From assembly GCA_010015805.1 (NCBI GenBank), contig ML978132.1, positions 744,001-808,000 on the forward strand: a stretch of DNA of 64,000 nucleotides, written 5' to 3'. This DNA comes from Rhizodiscina lignyota. Taxonomy: Eukaryota; Ascomycota; Dothideomycetes; Aulographales; Rhizodiscinaceae. Of the stretch, positions 12,087-23,400 are shown piece after piece (position 1 is the stretch's first letter; each line of letters starts with the position of its first letter). A program made the position numbers and the translations under genes. The notes beneath the pieces were generated by a model. That model made no database searches. It saw only the letters and a list, made by a program, of their open reading frames with translations, and had not been told where the DNA came from.

Positions 12087-13223
12087 TCAAAGCCTACTGA
12101 CAAAGCCATGCAGGTCGCTAATGGTCGAGAATCTGATTTCGGGCAAGCTTTGCCTTAATAGCTCTGGAGCACCATGCGTCATGCCCAAGTTGATTTTCCC
12201 GACTGCAGGCACGCCGGCACGGTTCAACTTGCGTGCAAATGCCAGACCTTCATCTCGCAATGGGTCCAGCTCATCAACCACGACTGTATGTGGCGGAGAG
12301 CCCTCCAAGTCTTCCTCCGTCGCATGATACGGCCACGCGAGTGGATTAGTACGATGCTTATCCTCCGGATCGTATGCCTTGACCATCAGGTCCATCGACG
12401 GCACGGAAAGGAAGTATCCATCGAACTCGAGCAAGCTCGGAAGCTCTGCAGCCAATTTCTCTCGCGACCAGCTGTACGCACCGGAAATGAACGGACAAAG
12501 CGCATACACTCCGTCGATCAGATTCCCCTTGCCATCCTGTTTTAACTTCAGTCCGGTGGCAATGCTCAAATTACCACCACCAGACTCTCCTTGGATGACT
12601 AGCTTCGAGATTCCGAGCTCAGACTTGTGGTTTGCGACCCATTCAACAGCGGCGACACAATCGTTCAGGCCAGCCGGGAAAGGTACAAGCTTGTGCGCCT
12701 GTGCATCGTACGCATTCCGAAAGTCGACCATCACGACGACCATTCCGTCACCGGATGTTGCAATATCGTGGCACCACGCCCGATGAAGCTTATTGTCCGT
12801 TGGTACGACGACCATTCCACCGCCGTGGGTGTAAACCAACCCTGGAAGCTCTCCCTTCGCGCCATCAGGCTTGAAGATATATAGCTTCATGTCTTGGCCA
12901 TCTCCTCCTTTGATCGTCTTGACTTCCACTGTCGACCTGCGCTTTTCGTCCCCCGGCAGTTCTGTCGGTAAAGCCTCGTACATTGCATCAACGTAGCCAT
13001 CGTTTGCGGCTTTGCAGAAGCCCAGAAGCTCAGCCTCAGAGCACGAGCGATCCAATAGTACTGGTACTCGTTTGTCCGCTAATCCGAACGGCTTGAGAGC
13101 GGCTATCATGGTTTGGTTTGCTCGAGGATCAGTCAGGAGCTCCATTGTTGGATCGCCGAACACCCCGCTGGGCTTGGGTATCTCCGCCGTGGCAGAGTCT
13201 CGTCTCACGGATGGAATAGACAT
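12087..13223 (-). CDS. Alpha/beta hydrolase, hormone-sensitive-lipase type esterase
   Basis: Single-exon gene of 378 residues, full length for the Abhydrolase_3 (HSL / bacterial HSL-like) family. It should hydrolyse esters of short to medium acyl chains; the true substrate cannot be read from sequence. The oxyanion-hole motif HGGGM is at His133, the nucleophile elbow GESGGGN at Ser214, and the acid and base of the triad are Asp320 (DELDPLRDEG) and His350 (GMTHG). No signal peptide, so probably cytosolic. The start MSIPSVRRD is the first ATG; the coding sequence runs without introns. It converges on the GDSL esterase, but there is no sign they act together. An enzyme of secondary metabolism or detoxification is possible. 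Confidence 0.9.
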   Translation of the reverse strand: MSIPSVRRDSATAEIPKPSGVFGDPTMELLTDPRANQTMIAALKPFGLADKRVPVLLDRSCSEAELLGFCKAANDGYVDAMYEALPTELPGDEKRRSTVEVKTIKGGDGQDMKLYIFKPDGAKGELPGLVYTHGGGMVVVPTDNKLHRAWCHDIATSGDGMVVVMVDFRNAYDAQAHKLVPFPAGLNDCVAAVEWVANHKSELGISKLVIQGESGGGNLSIATGLKLKQDGKGNLIDGVYALCPFISGAYSWSREKLAAELPSLLEFDGYFLSVPSMDLMVKAYDPEDKHRTNPLAWPYHATEEDLEGSPPHTVVVDELDPLRDEGLAFARKLNRAGVPAVGKINLGMTHGAPELLRQSLPEIRFSTISDLHGFVSRL

Positions 13224-14936
13224 TTTGGAGAAATATCTGTCTGCGCGCTAGATCGTTTGTTTGCTAAGTTGGAGATGGAATGATTCAAGACAAGAGGAAG
13301 TAGAGTCCAACCACTTCGCTTTAAGGAACACTCTGATACCGCAAGGGCAGAGGTGGAAAGAGTTCAAATAAGTCCGTTGCATCGCTATAATGGCTTCGGA
13401 CGACATACTGGCCGTTACCAAATTCCAAACCTCGAGCTCGAACTGTGCCGAGCTTCATTTCTTGTCGGCTGGATAACTTGCCCGCTTCACCTTCAGCTGC
13501 CCCGCCAGATAACGCCACCGCTTGCCCCTCAGTTTTTGTCCCGCTCGCCAAGTATCATAGCCCAAAAATGAGGCTCGTTGTCTAGCCTCAGACCAGAATC
13601 CTCGGTTCGAATTATTGTCGCCGTTATCGGTTAGAGTCTTCCCGGACGAACCGGACGAATTGCGCACCTCCCCACTAAACGTCGATAATATCAGAGAGCG
13701 CGGAGACTTTTTATATTATAAGTCTGTGATAATTTATCATCTTCGGACATATTTAAAGACTGTGGACTTGCTACATTGGCTACGTCCCTACCAAGCTGAC
13801 CAAGCTGACCAAGCATAGTGTACCAGAATCTTCAACGCTCGTACCATCTCTCATCCATCGTCGGCCAACAAGACTACCCGACAGCAAAGAATTATGGTCG
13901 TAAGCGGTCCGCTTGAAAGGCTTCAATTAGCCTTCAGAGTGACGCGTTTCAACTTCGACGCAATTCTGTACGCGTCAGCGTAATGCCACGAACCATTCTG
14001 TCTGGGCCATATCAATTATCAAATGTCCCTCGTCGAAGTCAAGCACCGCTCGTTCGCGTTAAGCCGGACCTTTTGCAGTGAAGAAAGAGATACTCATTGT
14101 GGACCAATCCCCTCCATGTCGAGCGCAACTAATTATTCTCACTCACGCTTACGAAGGAGCCAGTTCCCGGCGAGCGACCAGTCTACAGAGCCCCTGTATT
14201 ACAATTTCCTCCGCCATTTATAAGAAGCTTCCGCATATTGGTGAGCTTCATTTGAGGTTATCAAGGAGTAGCTTGCTTCTCATTATGGCCACATAGAGAC
14301 GCTCTTACAAGTTTCATCCGCCCACAAGAAAATAGTTCCTTCGTATTTCGGTGAACCAGCAGACTCATATACTTGATCCCATGGACATCGAGGTTTCATA
14401 TGACATTTCCATCTCGCGCATATTCCTTGGAAACATTGGATCTTCTAAGCCGATGAATGAAATGGCAGCACTCCCCCGTCGGAGAGCATCATGCGCCTTT
14501 GGATACCGGAATACTTCGCAAACGATGTCTATATTCCTCTAGGCCCGGTAGACTCGGACGGTCTCTCCGTCTTAAGGAATCTTTCATTTCTTCATGCCTC
14601 GGTAGACGCAGTCTCAATACCTCCAAAGATCATGGACTCAACATCAACGATCCTGAATGTTGAATCCGAGGCACCCTTATGCAAATCAGGATATTCGCCT
14701 ATCTGATCTCAGATTTCTGTCGAATACCGGATGTTATAACACTGCACCTTTAGGCACCGTGGTAACAAGCCTGTACAATGTGGCCCAGAGACTGATAAGG
14801 TAACCTTAGAAAGAAAAGCTGAAATTTGAGCAAGGCTGTCGCGTGGAATACGCCGCCACAGGCACAATTCATTAGCTACCTAACTCAGTGAGTGTGAGAT
14901 ATGGCTTATGGCTTGAAGAAGTCGGTTGAAGGGCGT
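13224..14936. other. Intergenic, upstream of the HSL-type esterase
   Basis: About 1.7 kb with no supportable gene. Open frames are at most 76 codons and lack features. A short tandem repeat lies at 13791-13813. A GGTTCGAATT string near 13605 resembles a tRNA B box but has no pairing T stem. Confidence 0.45.
13791..13813 (+). repeat. Short tandem repeat, 9-nt unit ccaagctga
   Basis: Two complete copies of ccaagctga and the first five bases of a third, directly adjacent. Non-coding position. Confidence 0.7.
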
Positions 14937-15505
14937 TCATGTACCGTGCAGCTTCTCAATGTCACCCTTCACAACACCATCCTTCCCATATCCAGGCACG
15001 GCCTCGCCATAGATCAGATTGTCGTAACCAACCATCACCTTGATCCCATCTTCTACATTAACGAAGTTGTTTACATCAGCTATATCAGTTACGTTAGACT
15101 CCCTCATCGTCATTCCCTCTGATCTGCGGAGCACTTACGCGTCGCCTTTGCATACTCCTCGCTCTTCGTAAACTTGTCAAAATCCTCTATCCGCTCGAAC
15201 CAAAACTCTGTACACGCATCCCACTCCATCGACGGCAGGCCGATCTTCTTCGCCAGCTCTTTGTGCTCGGGCGTCTGATGGAACTGGTTGTAGCGCAGCA
15301 GGTTGCACTCCTTGTATGCGCGCATCGACGTCACGAGATCGGCGTGCACGTGGTGCCAGTGATTCTGGAAAAACTCGTACGAGATGCCGGGTTTCTTGTT
15401 GAAAAACATGGAGATGCGGATGTAGGGTTTGATGTTGGGAGGCTTGTCATACGAGAGCTGAGAAAGGGAAAAGCTGTGATTTACTCTGGGTGGGTCTTGT
15501 GCCAT
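14937..15505 (-). CDS. EthD-domain (dimeric alpha+beta barrel) protein
   Basis: Two exons on the minus strand, 15505-15139 and 15079-14937, joined across a 59-nt intron with a GTAAGT donor, give 169 residues. The body is an EthD-type ferredoxin-like fold: KPYIRISMFFNKKPGISYEFF opens the first strand and helix, NHWHHVHADLV holds the conserved His-rich stretch of the family, and EFWFERIEDFDKFTKSEEYA is the second repeat-like half. EthD proteins are small dimeric barrels found in degradation pathways and fungal polyketide clusters, some acting as cyclase- or decarboxylase-like enzymes; no such cluster is visible here, so the reaction is unknown. Length and start fit the family. Confidence 0.8.
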
Positions 15506-15983
15506 GGCGGCAAAAGGCCTAAAATGGAGAGGATGGCGCGGAATGCGTGTTGTTTAGATGGAAAGTGAGGTATTTGTATCCACCAGTTTGCCAAGGCAAG
15601 TGGCGGGTAAGAAGGGACGATGCACAGACTTCGATTGAAGAGAAGTAAGAAAAGAAAATTAAGTCAGGGATCTCTGAAGCTCAAACTATGAATTTATCGT
15701 TCAATCGTAGAAGCTTGATGTTGGAAAACCGTACCCGAAAGGGGAGTAACCTGGTCACGTTACCCAAGCGGCACGATGAGGGGAAAACAAGTTCTCCGGT
15801 CTGCGTGAACAAGAATGTACGAATCAAGTCGTGCATTCCTAGGCGAATTCAACTTTAAGACGTTGTTGAAATAGGGAGCTCTGAAGAATCGGTCCAAGGT
15901 TGTCATGCAGAAATCGCTGACTGTGTGATCGACGGGAGGCATGCAATGAGCAACGTCGAACTTCAATTTGCCTGCATGCAGCA
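15506..15983. other. Intergenic between EthD gene and RPF1
   Basis: About 480 bp holding the EthD gene's promoter and the 3' end of RPF1 (both on the minus strand). Nothing else seen. Confidence 0.5.
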
Positions 15984-17282
15984 TTACAGTTGAAATCTTG
16001 TTCGCACTTTCTCAGACCCAGCTTTCCATTCCCACTCTTGTCCACTGGATCTCTGAATGCCTCTGTCGACTCGCCTCAACTTGAGGGTGAACCTTGGACC
16101 AAGCTCTTGCAGGCCTGCCCTGATGTCCTCAACGCCTTTAACAGGCTTACCGTCCGTGCCAACTATACTCTTTTCGCTTGACTTCCTGTCCCGGAAAACG
16201 TATCTATGTCGTCTGAAGAAGACGTAATCGCGCTGATTGTGCAGTGTGACAACCTGCCTTCCGTGCAATTCTGGTTGCGGCGGGAACATTGTGCGGAACA
16301 AATGTGCTGTCAAAAGGCCAAGTGGAGTGCGGAAGTTGTTCAGAATAAGCTCTGGGTAGTGATTAGTCGGATTTCCGTGTCCAGGAAGTTTCTTGCCCTC
16401 GATCCAATTCTTGAGAGCAAAATGAAACATTGGGCCGTGAGGTAAATGGACAATGTCGAGACCACAAGGAAGCTTTTGGTCTTCATTTAGCACTAAGAGT
16501 GTCGTGTAGCCTCTATTGGCAGCAAACTTGGATATTTCGCGCACAGAGTATTTGTGACCGTAGCGATGAGCCGAGCGGCGTATGTATGTGCTATTGGGGA
16601 AGAGTTCTGTAAGAAGTTCTGCGTGTGTATGGAGTGTGCTGTTGATGGATGTCGTGATGAGAATTTTCGGGTCTGGAGGAGGTGCGAAGAGAGTTGGAAA
16701 TTTAGCAGCGAGCGCTTCTGGAGTTAGGTCAAGTCGAGTGCTCATCGTCGAGCCGGATGGACTGGTGGCTCTCTTTGCGGGCGGTGATGATGTCCTGTTT
16801 CGCTCCGCTTTGTCCGCATCGCTGTCTGAAGAGCCCTCTTTATCTTGATCGTCCTCATCCTCGTCCTCAGTGTCCTCCAACATGCTATCCACGTCGCTCT
16901 CTCCCTCTTCGTCTTCTGCATCTTGTTCCGCTCCAATTGGTGATTCTGCCACTGCCATTTGCCTCTCCTGCTCCTCCTCCTCCATTTTTCGCCTCTTTAA
17001 CCTCTCAACATCAATGCTCAGGCCTAGCTCGTCTCCTTCATCTCCCACCACGTCGTCCCAAACACGCTTCTTGTCAATTGTCACTGGTACATTCTGCGCG
17101 AGTCGGTTTTCCTTTAACCGTGGATCTTTCTCCTCTTCTCTTTTCCTACCAAAGCGCTCCTTTCTCTTGATGCCATCCAGTGCCTGCTTCCGCTTGATGT
17201 GTAGTTGTTGTCGCCGCACCTTGTTTGCGGTCTTGAATGGTAGATGCGCTTTAGGACCGAGTTTGAGACGTTTCGACGCCAT
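15984..17282 (-). CDS. RPF1: Ribosome production factor 1 (Rpf1), Brix-domain 60S assembly factor
   Basis: Nucleolar factor of the early 60S pre-ribosome; in yeast it pairs with Mak16 and is needed for 27S pre-rRNA processing. Single exon, 432 residues. A basic N terminus (MASKRLKLGPKAHLPF, then KRKQALDGIKRKERFGRKRE) is followed by an acidic stretch (about 125-175) and by the Brix domain from about residue 205 to 395: PKILITTSINSTLHTHAELL, LFPNSTYIRRSAHRYGHKYS, LPHGPMFHFALKNWIEGKKL, and PELILNNFRTPLGL. The end carries the RNA-binding motif GPRFTLKLRRVDRGIQ. Order and text match Rpf1 rather than other Brix proteins (Imp4, Ssf1, Rpf2, Brx1). It lies head-to-head with GRS1, 287 bp apart. Confidence 0.96.
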   Translation of the reverse strand: MASKRLKLGPKAHLPFKTANKVRRQQLHIKRKQALDGIKRKERFGRKREEEKDPRLKENRLAQNVPVTIDKKRVWDDVVGDEGDELGLSIDVERLKRRKMEEEEQERQMAVAESPIGAEQDAEDEEGESDVDSMLEDTEDEDEDDQDKEGSSDSDADKAERNRTSSPPAKRATSPSGSTMSTRLDLTPEALAAKFPTLFAPPPDPKILITTSINSTLHTHAELLTELFPNSTYIRRSAHRYGHKYSVREISKFAANRGYTTLLVLNEDQKLPCGLDIVHLPHGPMFHFALKNWIEGKKLPGHGNPTNHYPELILNNFRTPLGLLTAHLFRTMFPPQPELHGRQVVTLHNQRDYVFFRRHRYVFRDRKSSEKSIVGTDGKPVKGVEDIRAGLQELGPRFTLKLRRVDRGIQRSSGQEWEWKAGSEKVRTRFQL

Positions 17283-17569
17283 TTTTGTTCAGCGCCTCAC
17301 GCTTTAGGCTATAAAAATCACCGCCACGCCGGAGTCGAGCGCGTGTCTGAATGACGTCTTCAATCTTGCTCTGGACGGCCCTCCAGAAAATTTATCTCGA
17401 GATGAGCGGCATGCCAAGATTTCGCGGCAAATGCCGTCAGCGGCAGCGCTTTGGCCAAAATTTATGAGACTCCCGCTTTGTGAGAATTGACACAGTCACA
17501 GCTGGTTTCAAGCAGCGCTATCGACTCACGCCGCTTTTCTCTCCCTTATAAAGGGGATTCTATACGTGC
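17283..17569. promoter_or_regulatory. Bidirectional promoter of RPF1 and GRS1 with RRPE/PAC-like sites and a TATA box
   Basis: Only 287 bp separate the two start codons. AAAATTT occurs at 17387-17393 and 17457-17463, and GATGAG at 17401-17406; these resemble the RRPE and PAC elements of yeast ribosome-biogenesis promoters. A TATA box (tataaa) at 17547-17552 points toward GRS1 and sits only about 20 nt before its first ATG. Motif roles are inferred from yeast. Confidence 0.5.
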
Positions 17570-19758
17570 ATGCGTGTGCCTTCCAGCTTCCTGCATCTTC
17601 AAATTTCCACATTCAATTCTACCAAGCCCATTGCACCACTTTTCTACCATTCCGCTCGTCTATTTACCTCTTCAGCTGTAAGCTTCAAATTTCAGCACAA
17701 AACCAAACAATCAACACAAACCACCATGACGACCACAAAAACCGGTGCGCCATTTGATCGCGCCTCGCTCGAGTCGCTGGCAAAGCGGCGAATGTTCTAC
17801 ACCCCATCCTTCGAAATCTACGGCGGCGTTTCTGGGCTGTACGACTATGGCCCGCCAGGCTGCGCACTGCAGGCGAATGTGGTCGACACATGGCGGAAAC
17901 ACTTTGTGCTGGAAGAGGACATGCTCGAGGTCGACTGTACTATGCTGACCCCGCATGAAGTGCTTAAGACTTCTGGGCATGTGGACAAGTTTGCGGATTG
18001 GATGTGCAAGGATCCGAAGACTGGCGAGATTTTCAGGGCCGACCATCTAGTTGAGGAAGTGCTGGAGAGCAGGCTGAAAGGCGACAAAGAGGCGAGAGGC
18101 CAGAAGGTGGAGGTTGAAGAGGAAGACCCGAAGAAGAAGAAAAAGAAAGTGAAGGAGATTAAAGCTGTAAAGCTAGACGATGCAGTCGTGCAAGAGTACG
18201 AGGAAATTTTGGCCAAAATCGACAACTACGATGGCCCAGAACTTGGCCTGCTCATGAAGAAATATGATATTAAAAATCCCGCAACTGGCGGCGAACTCGA
18301 ACCTCCAGTGGCCTTCAACCTCATGTTCCAGACGTCCATTGGCCCATCTAGCAACATTGCTGGCTATCTCCGACCCGAAACAGCGCAGGGCCAATTCCTC
18401 AACTTTGCGAAAATGCTCGACTTCAACCAACAGTCCATGCCTTTTGCGTCAGCCTCGATTGGCAAGTCATTCCGCAACGAAATCTCACCTCGCTCCGGTC
18501 TGCTTCGTGTGCGCGAGTTCCTCATGGCGGAAATCGAACATTACGTCGACCCCGAAGGTGGCAAGAAGCATCCGCGCTTCGACGAGATCAAGGATGTAGA
18601 GCTCGCGCTGCTGAATCGGGAAGTGCAATTAAGCGGCAAAACGACGGTGGAGCGCACACCAATTGGTAAGGCAGTGGAGACGAGACTGGTAGATAACGAG
18701 ACGTTGGGCTACTTCCTGGCAAGGATACAACTGTTCATGGAGAGAATCGGTGTGGACAAGACCAAGTTGAGGTTCAGACAACATATGGCGAACGAGATGG
18801 CACATTATGCTGCGGATTGCTGGGATGCAGAGCTTCTCACATCCTACGGCTGGATCGAATGCACTGGCTGCGCAGATCGTAGTGCATACGATTTATCTGT
18901 ACATGCAAAAAAGACTGGCGCACCACTGGTAGTCAGAGAGCCGAGGAAGGAGCCGTTGAAGATTGAAGAGTGGCAGATTGACTTGGACAAGAAGAAATTT
19001 GGCCCCAAATTCAAAAAGGATGGCAAGAGTGTCGAGGCCGCCATTGAAGCTCTCACGCAAGATATGAGGGAGAAACTGTCGCTGGATCTGAAGAATAGTG
19101 GCAAGATCACGATCGATGTCGAGGGCGTTGCTGATGGAACGGTGGAGCTTGACAAAGATCTCATCAACATCGAGAAGCGCACACGGGTGGAGAATACGCG
19201 AGAGTATACGCCCAATGTCATTGAGCCTTCTTTCGGTATTGGCAGGATAATATACTGTCTGCTGGAGCACAACTTCTGGACACGAGAAGGCGATGAGGCG
19301 CGTGGTGTAAGTCTCCCCAAGAATCCCACAATAGTGCACTGCATCGAAGAGACAGAAGCTGACAATCCCACCAGGTCCTATCGTTCCCCCCCTCCATAGC
19401 TCCCACAAAAGTCCTTCTCGTTCCCCTCTCCACCAACCCCGCCTTCACTCCACTTGTCGCGCGCCTCTCTTCCCGCCTGCGTTCTCTCGGCATAAGCAGC
19501 CGCGTTGACGACAGCAGCGCCAGCATTGGCAAGCGCTACAGCCGCAACGACGAGCTCGGCACTCCTCTGGGTGTCACGGTCGACTTTCAGTCGGTCAAAG
19601 ACAACACCGTGACGCTCAGAGAGCGTGATTCGACAAAACAAGTTCGCGCGAGCGATGACAAGGTCTTGGATGCTATTAAAGCTATCGTGGAGGGTAGGGA
19701 GAGCTGGGCGGATGTACAGAAGAGACTGCCGGCTTTTGAGGGGCAGGATGTAGATTAG
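17570..19758 (+). CDS. GRS1: Glycyl-tRNA synthetase, probable dual cytosolic/mitochondrial form
   Basis: Class II synthetase charging tRNA-Gly. Exons 17570-19306 and 19375-19758, with a 68-nt intron (GTAAGT donor), give 706 residues. Motif 1 region GVSGLYDYGPPGCALQ, motif 2 region RNEISPRSGLLRVREF with AEIEHYVDPE, and motif 3 VIEPSFGIGRIIYCLLEHNF are intact; the C-terminal anticodon-binding domain (VLLVPLSTNPAFTPL) is in exon 2. A Lys-rich insert (KKKKKKVKEIK) lies in the catalytic domain as in other eukaryotic enzymes. The first ATG gives a Ser/Arg/Lys-rich, acid-poor N terminus typical of a mitochondrial presequence; a second in-frame ATG at 17726 (residue 53, MTTTKTGAPFDR) has a much better context (caccATGac) and would give a cytosolic form of 654 residues. 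Confidence 0.95.
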
Positions 19759-20033
19759 AGAGGGGTAATGGCATGCACTGGTCTGGGCTGGAGTCACGGT
19801 ATCAGGCAGGTTTTCGAGTGTTCCCTCGGGGAAATGAGCGTCGTCGGGTTCTTGCTGTATCTGTAGACGTCGCATAGTATATTTTAAGAGCAATATCGAG
19901 TCCGTCGAGGGTGAGAGCATCTTGCAACTCTACTACAATTGTTTCACTGCTGCTGCTATGTATGCTGTATCTCTTCGCTTGTGAATGATTACGCAATCCC
20001 CATTTTCTGGGCTCCCAGGGAAGGGTTTTGAGA

Positions 20034-20049
20034 TACGGAGTACTCCGTA
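20034..20049. repeat. Perfect 16-bp palindrome tacggagtactccgta
   Basis: The 16 bases read the same on both strands. It lies 3' of GRS1. Strings of the form CGGAGTACTCCG recur in many ascomycete intergenic regions; their role is not settled, and here I see just this one full copy. Confidence 0.75.
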
Positions 20050-20348
20050 CGTCTACATGCTTTGCAGAGATGATGTTTTACAGCAACGTGAAGGAGCGTA
20101 AGCGACGCTTCACCACATCCTTGAGCCATGCAGCTGGGACTTGATGAGTATATGGGTTCCTTACAGGCACTGAGCACGGAAGAACTAAAATGAGCAGGTT
20201 ACCCATGATCTATGATACAGCAGTAGAGCCAATGTACTGGATATCTTCGGGCAGCGGACCGCGTGGTATGCTTGTCTGGAGCGTCGTCTTTGGGAGCGTC
20301 GAAGTGTCTGTCACAGAAGGCAAGGTGTTTCAGACTACTTCTACAGTG

Positions 20349-20425
20349 CGTCCGAATGTTGCACAGAAACGTGACTTCGCTCTCGCGATCTGGAGAACCG
20401 TCCGAACGTTGCACGAAACGTGACT
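20349..20425 (+). repeat. Imperfect direct repeat, about 27 nt, two copies
   Basis: Copy one (20349-20376) and copy two (20399-20425) share the frame cgtccgaaYgttgcac followed by gaaacgtgact; they differ by one C/T transition and one added base. The start-to-start spacing is 50 nt. Confidence 0.6.
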
Positions 20426-23400
20426 GCTACCCAACGAACTCTACGCAACGGACCGGTATCGCTGGCTGCGATCAATCAACACATGTTGTATGCTTGCTCC
20501 CGCCTTTCGTAACATCGGGATGGTTGAGCTGGACTCGGGAGGGAAGGCAGCCGTCAGTGGAAAGGAATGGGACGGCGAGATGGAAGGCAAACGTGTCGAT
20601 TCCTCGGGAAGTCCGAAGTCGTATCTATTGATTTGCTAGAAGACGAAGCAAATGAGATGGGTGCGATCGGATGAGTCGTTTGTGAGTTGCGAAGCCTAGG
20701 CTCGACGGAGTAACAAACAGTGACATTCGGCCGCCAAGAAGGCAGCTTTTCAGAAAGCGAAATGCGATGCGGAGTACAGACACTGGCCAATTCGTCACTG
20801 TCAGAGAAGCTAGAGAATGCCGTCACTTTAGGACGGGAGCGCAGACGGCACCCTCCTGAAATAGCGAGTCGCAATACTGGCGGTAAGAAAAGCACGAAAT
20901 ATTGGTCTGCAGCGACGTTCAACGTGCAGGAAAAGGCCAGCCACGAAAAAGACTGGACGAGAGCCGTTCAGATGACGGAGGCTGAAGGTTCACGGGGCAC
21001 AATCGTGCCCAATATACAGACCTTTTCTTGAGCTGGCTCCTGCAGAATGGTCGGCCGCTTTTGGGGGCCGCGTGGTCCTTCCAATTGGGCTGAACGACAT
21101 CGAGGGCAAGTAGCACGGCATCTCGCTCCATGCTGTACGGACTGTGCAACTCGACCTTGGATAAATGGAGAAGGGGTTGTAACCGTTGGAACGGGTATGA
21201 GAGACGCAGCACCTATGCAGGTACTCGGGAGGATTTCCGTGCTTATGTAGTTAGATTTGAATACATCACCCTGTAACTCGATATTGTACTGATGTAGAAA
21301 CGAAAGGATAAATGCAATTTAATCCTTTGCTTACTGTGAAAATGAAAATGTAGTGTAGGATGCGTTCCTGAAGCTGAAGTCGCTCTGTGCAGTCGAACCG
21401 CAACTCCCAGCCTGCCGAACTGGGGTTTTGCTCTCATTGCCGGAGAGCACTCGTTCGAGTCCGTGGCACAGAAACAACTTTTTCCTGCAGCAACCCACTC
21501 TCTCGGGCATCGAGATTTGCAGATGCCAAGTACAGCAGGAATCAACCGATGGAAATCTCTGGCCCAGCTCTCGAATCCTCCTCGTCGATCTCACAGCAGC
21601 GGCATGTGCCATCCGTTCCAACGAAGCATTCCAAGCTCCCCCAGCTTCTGTGTTGTTGCTCGAACGCGACAACAACGCGTCTTCATTTAGCTCCCGCTCG
21701 CATTATTGATTTCATCAATCTATCGCATCTCATCCAAGTCCAGCTGACCTTCCCGCCTCCACATTGAACGCGTCTGTGGCTCTTCCGCATGGCATTGGTG
21801 CGCGCGGCAACCTCAATCTATCTGCTCAGAAGGCCGTGCGAGCATGTGGCTGGCCTGTCAAACGCGCTCGCTAGGCCTCACGTCGAGCAGTCAGCTCGGA
21901 AATCAGCGATTAGATTGCATCATGGGTAGCGTCGAGCGCCGGCTGCTCGCGTGAGCTTGGCCGGGTTTGCTGCGAGTCGTGCGTCTTGCCCTCGAGCTGG
22001 AGGCTGGGACATCCCAGAGCGCGCTCGTCCAGTCGGGGCATCGAGGAAGAACCAGCGTCTGCATGACGCGATGCTGATTTTGGAGTCGCTTGAAACGGCT
22101 TCTGCACTCCGGCGTTGGGCATGAAGGGCATGAAGAAGCACACTGCAGCTGTCTGTCCTCACGCTTCGGGGCAGTCTCCTTTCAGGATGGCCGAAAGTTT
22201 CTTCCACAATGTGATCAAGGCGATGGAAAGGATCTTCTCCGAGTGGTGGCCTCGCGCATTGGCATCTTCTGTAGCGACTCGGAGCGCGCCTCAAAGTCTC
22301 AACGGCCTCACCAACACCACCAAACCTTCGAGAACGATTGTGTAACCCGCCACTCATCTTGGAAGCATAACGGCTGACATGATGGCGTCGACGGCAATGA
22401 AGAACCGGCTCGGGCTGAAAGTTGCGCAATGCGGCTAAGGAATCGCTCCTGAACACCCTATTCGCATGTCTCTTTGCGAACGTCAATCACGAGTGTGCCT
22501 TCTGCAGGAGACGAAACGATGACCTTGAAGGATAACAAGTGCTCCACGTGCAACGGTGCATATATTCCACATTTCGGTGGGTCCACTTGCCCTCGAATGT
22601 TTGCAAAATTTTCCTATCCTGGTAAACAAGCATCGGCCCGTTCATCTGTCATTGCGTCGTCTAACACTTTCTCGTACTCTCAGTTGATCTGTAATATGTC
22701 GACAAGCTTGACCACGGAAGCCAGCACCATGTCCCAGCCTAACTTTATTTATCGGATGGATACCAACGATGCTAGCCCCAGTCGCGCGTGAATTTGGCAA
22801 GGATTCTGACTTCGTCGGCAGCAGCATCCCTGTAACGGCCGCTAGCATGCACGATGTTTGACCTTATCCGCGGTTTAGCTCAGGGCTCACATGAATTTTG
22901 GAGTTCAAGGCTCCTCAAGCGCGTTCAGCTAGCTTCCCATCGTCATCATAGCTTTGTTTGGCAAGGAGGGTGCTCCATCTCATTTCATCGGCAGCATTTT
23001 CGGATTGGCTGTTTGCGCGCTATCACTTCCATAGACAGGCAAGCAAAGGCGCCTTTATGCTTGCATCACAAGCACGTTGTTTGCCTCGTAACAACAGATC
23101 CGGAGCACGCAATTCGCTCTCCTCCCCGCATTTTTTTTAACCCGTGGCCGCCATATCCAGTGGCTGCCACATGCCTGCCTATCCTTGATGCTTTGCCCCA
23201 AGGAAACTGCTCAGTTCAGTCACAACGAAGGTCCTCACAGACCAAGTCTTGAGCGTAGGACAAAGCGTGACGCAGTGGCACGAGAGAATCTCGTGCGGCT
23301 GGCCCCATATATCGGCCCTCCACTACGCTGCCTCTTTTTTTAATCACTTTGTGTAGCCAAATTTTCGCGTTTGGCCAACGTTCAACAAGCTTCCGATCCA

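Noticed and set aside
13595-13625. GGTTCGAATT string, possible tRNA
   Set aside because: The flanking bases do not pair as a T stem and no A box or acceptor stem is found.
21920-22486. Minus-strand open frame of 188 codons in the long gap
   Set aside because: Arg-rich, low in hydrophobic patterning, with equally long frames on the other strand; typical of GC-rich chance frames.
22863-22915. tRNA-like string (TAGCTCAG with a TTCAAGG loop closed by ggag/ctcc)
   Set aside because: Only about 48 nt from the first to the last element; no anticodon arm or acceptor stem.
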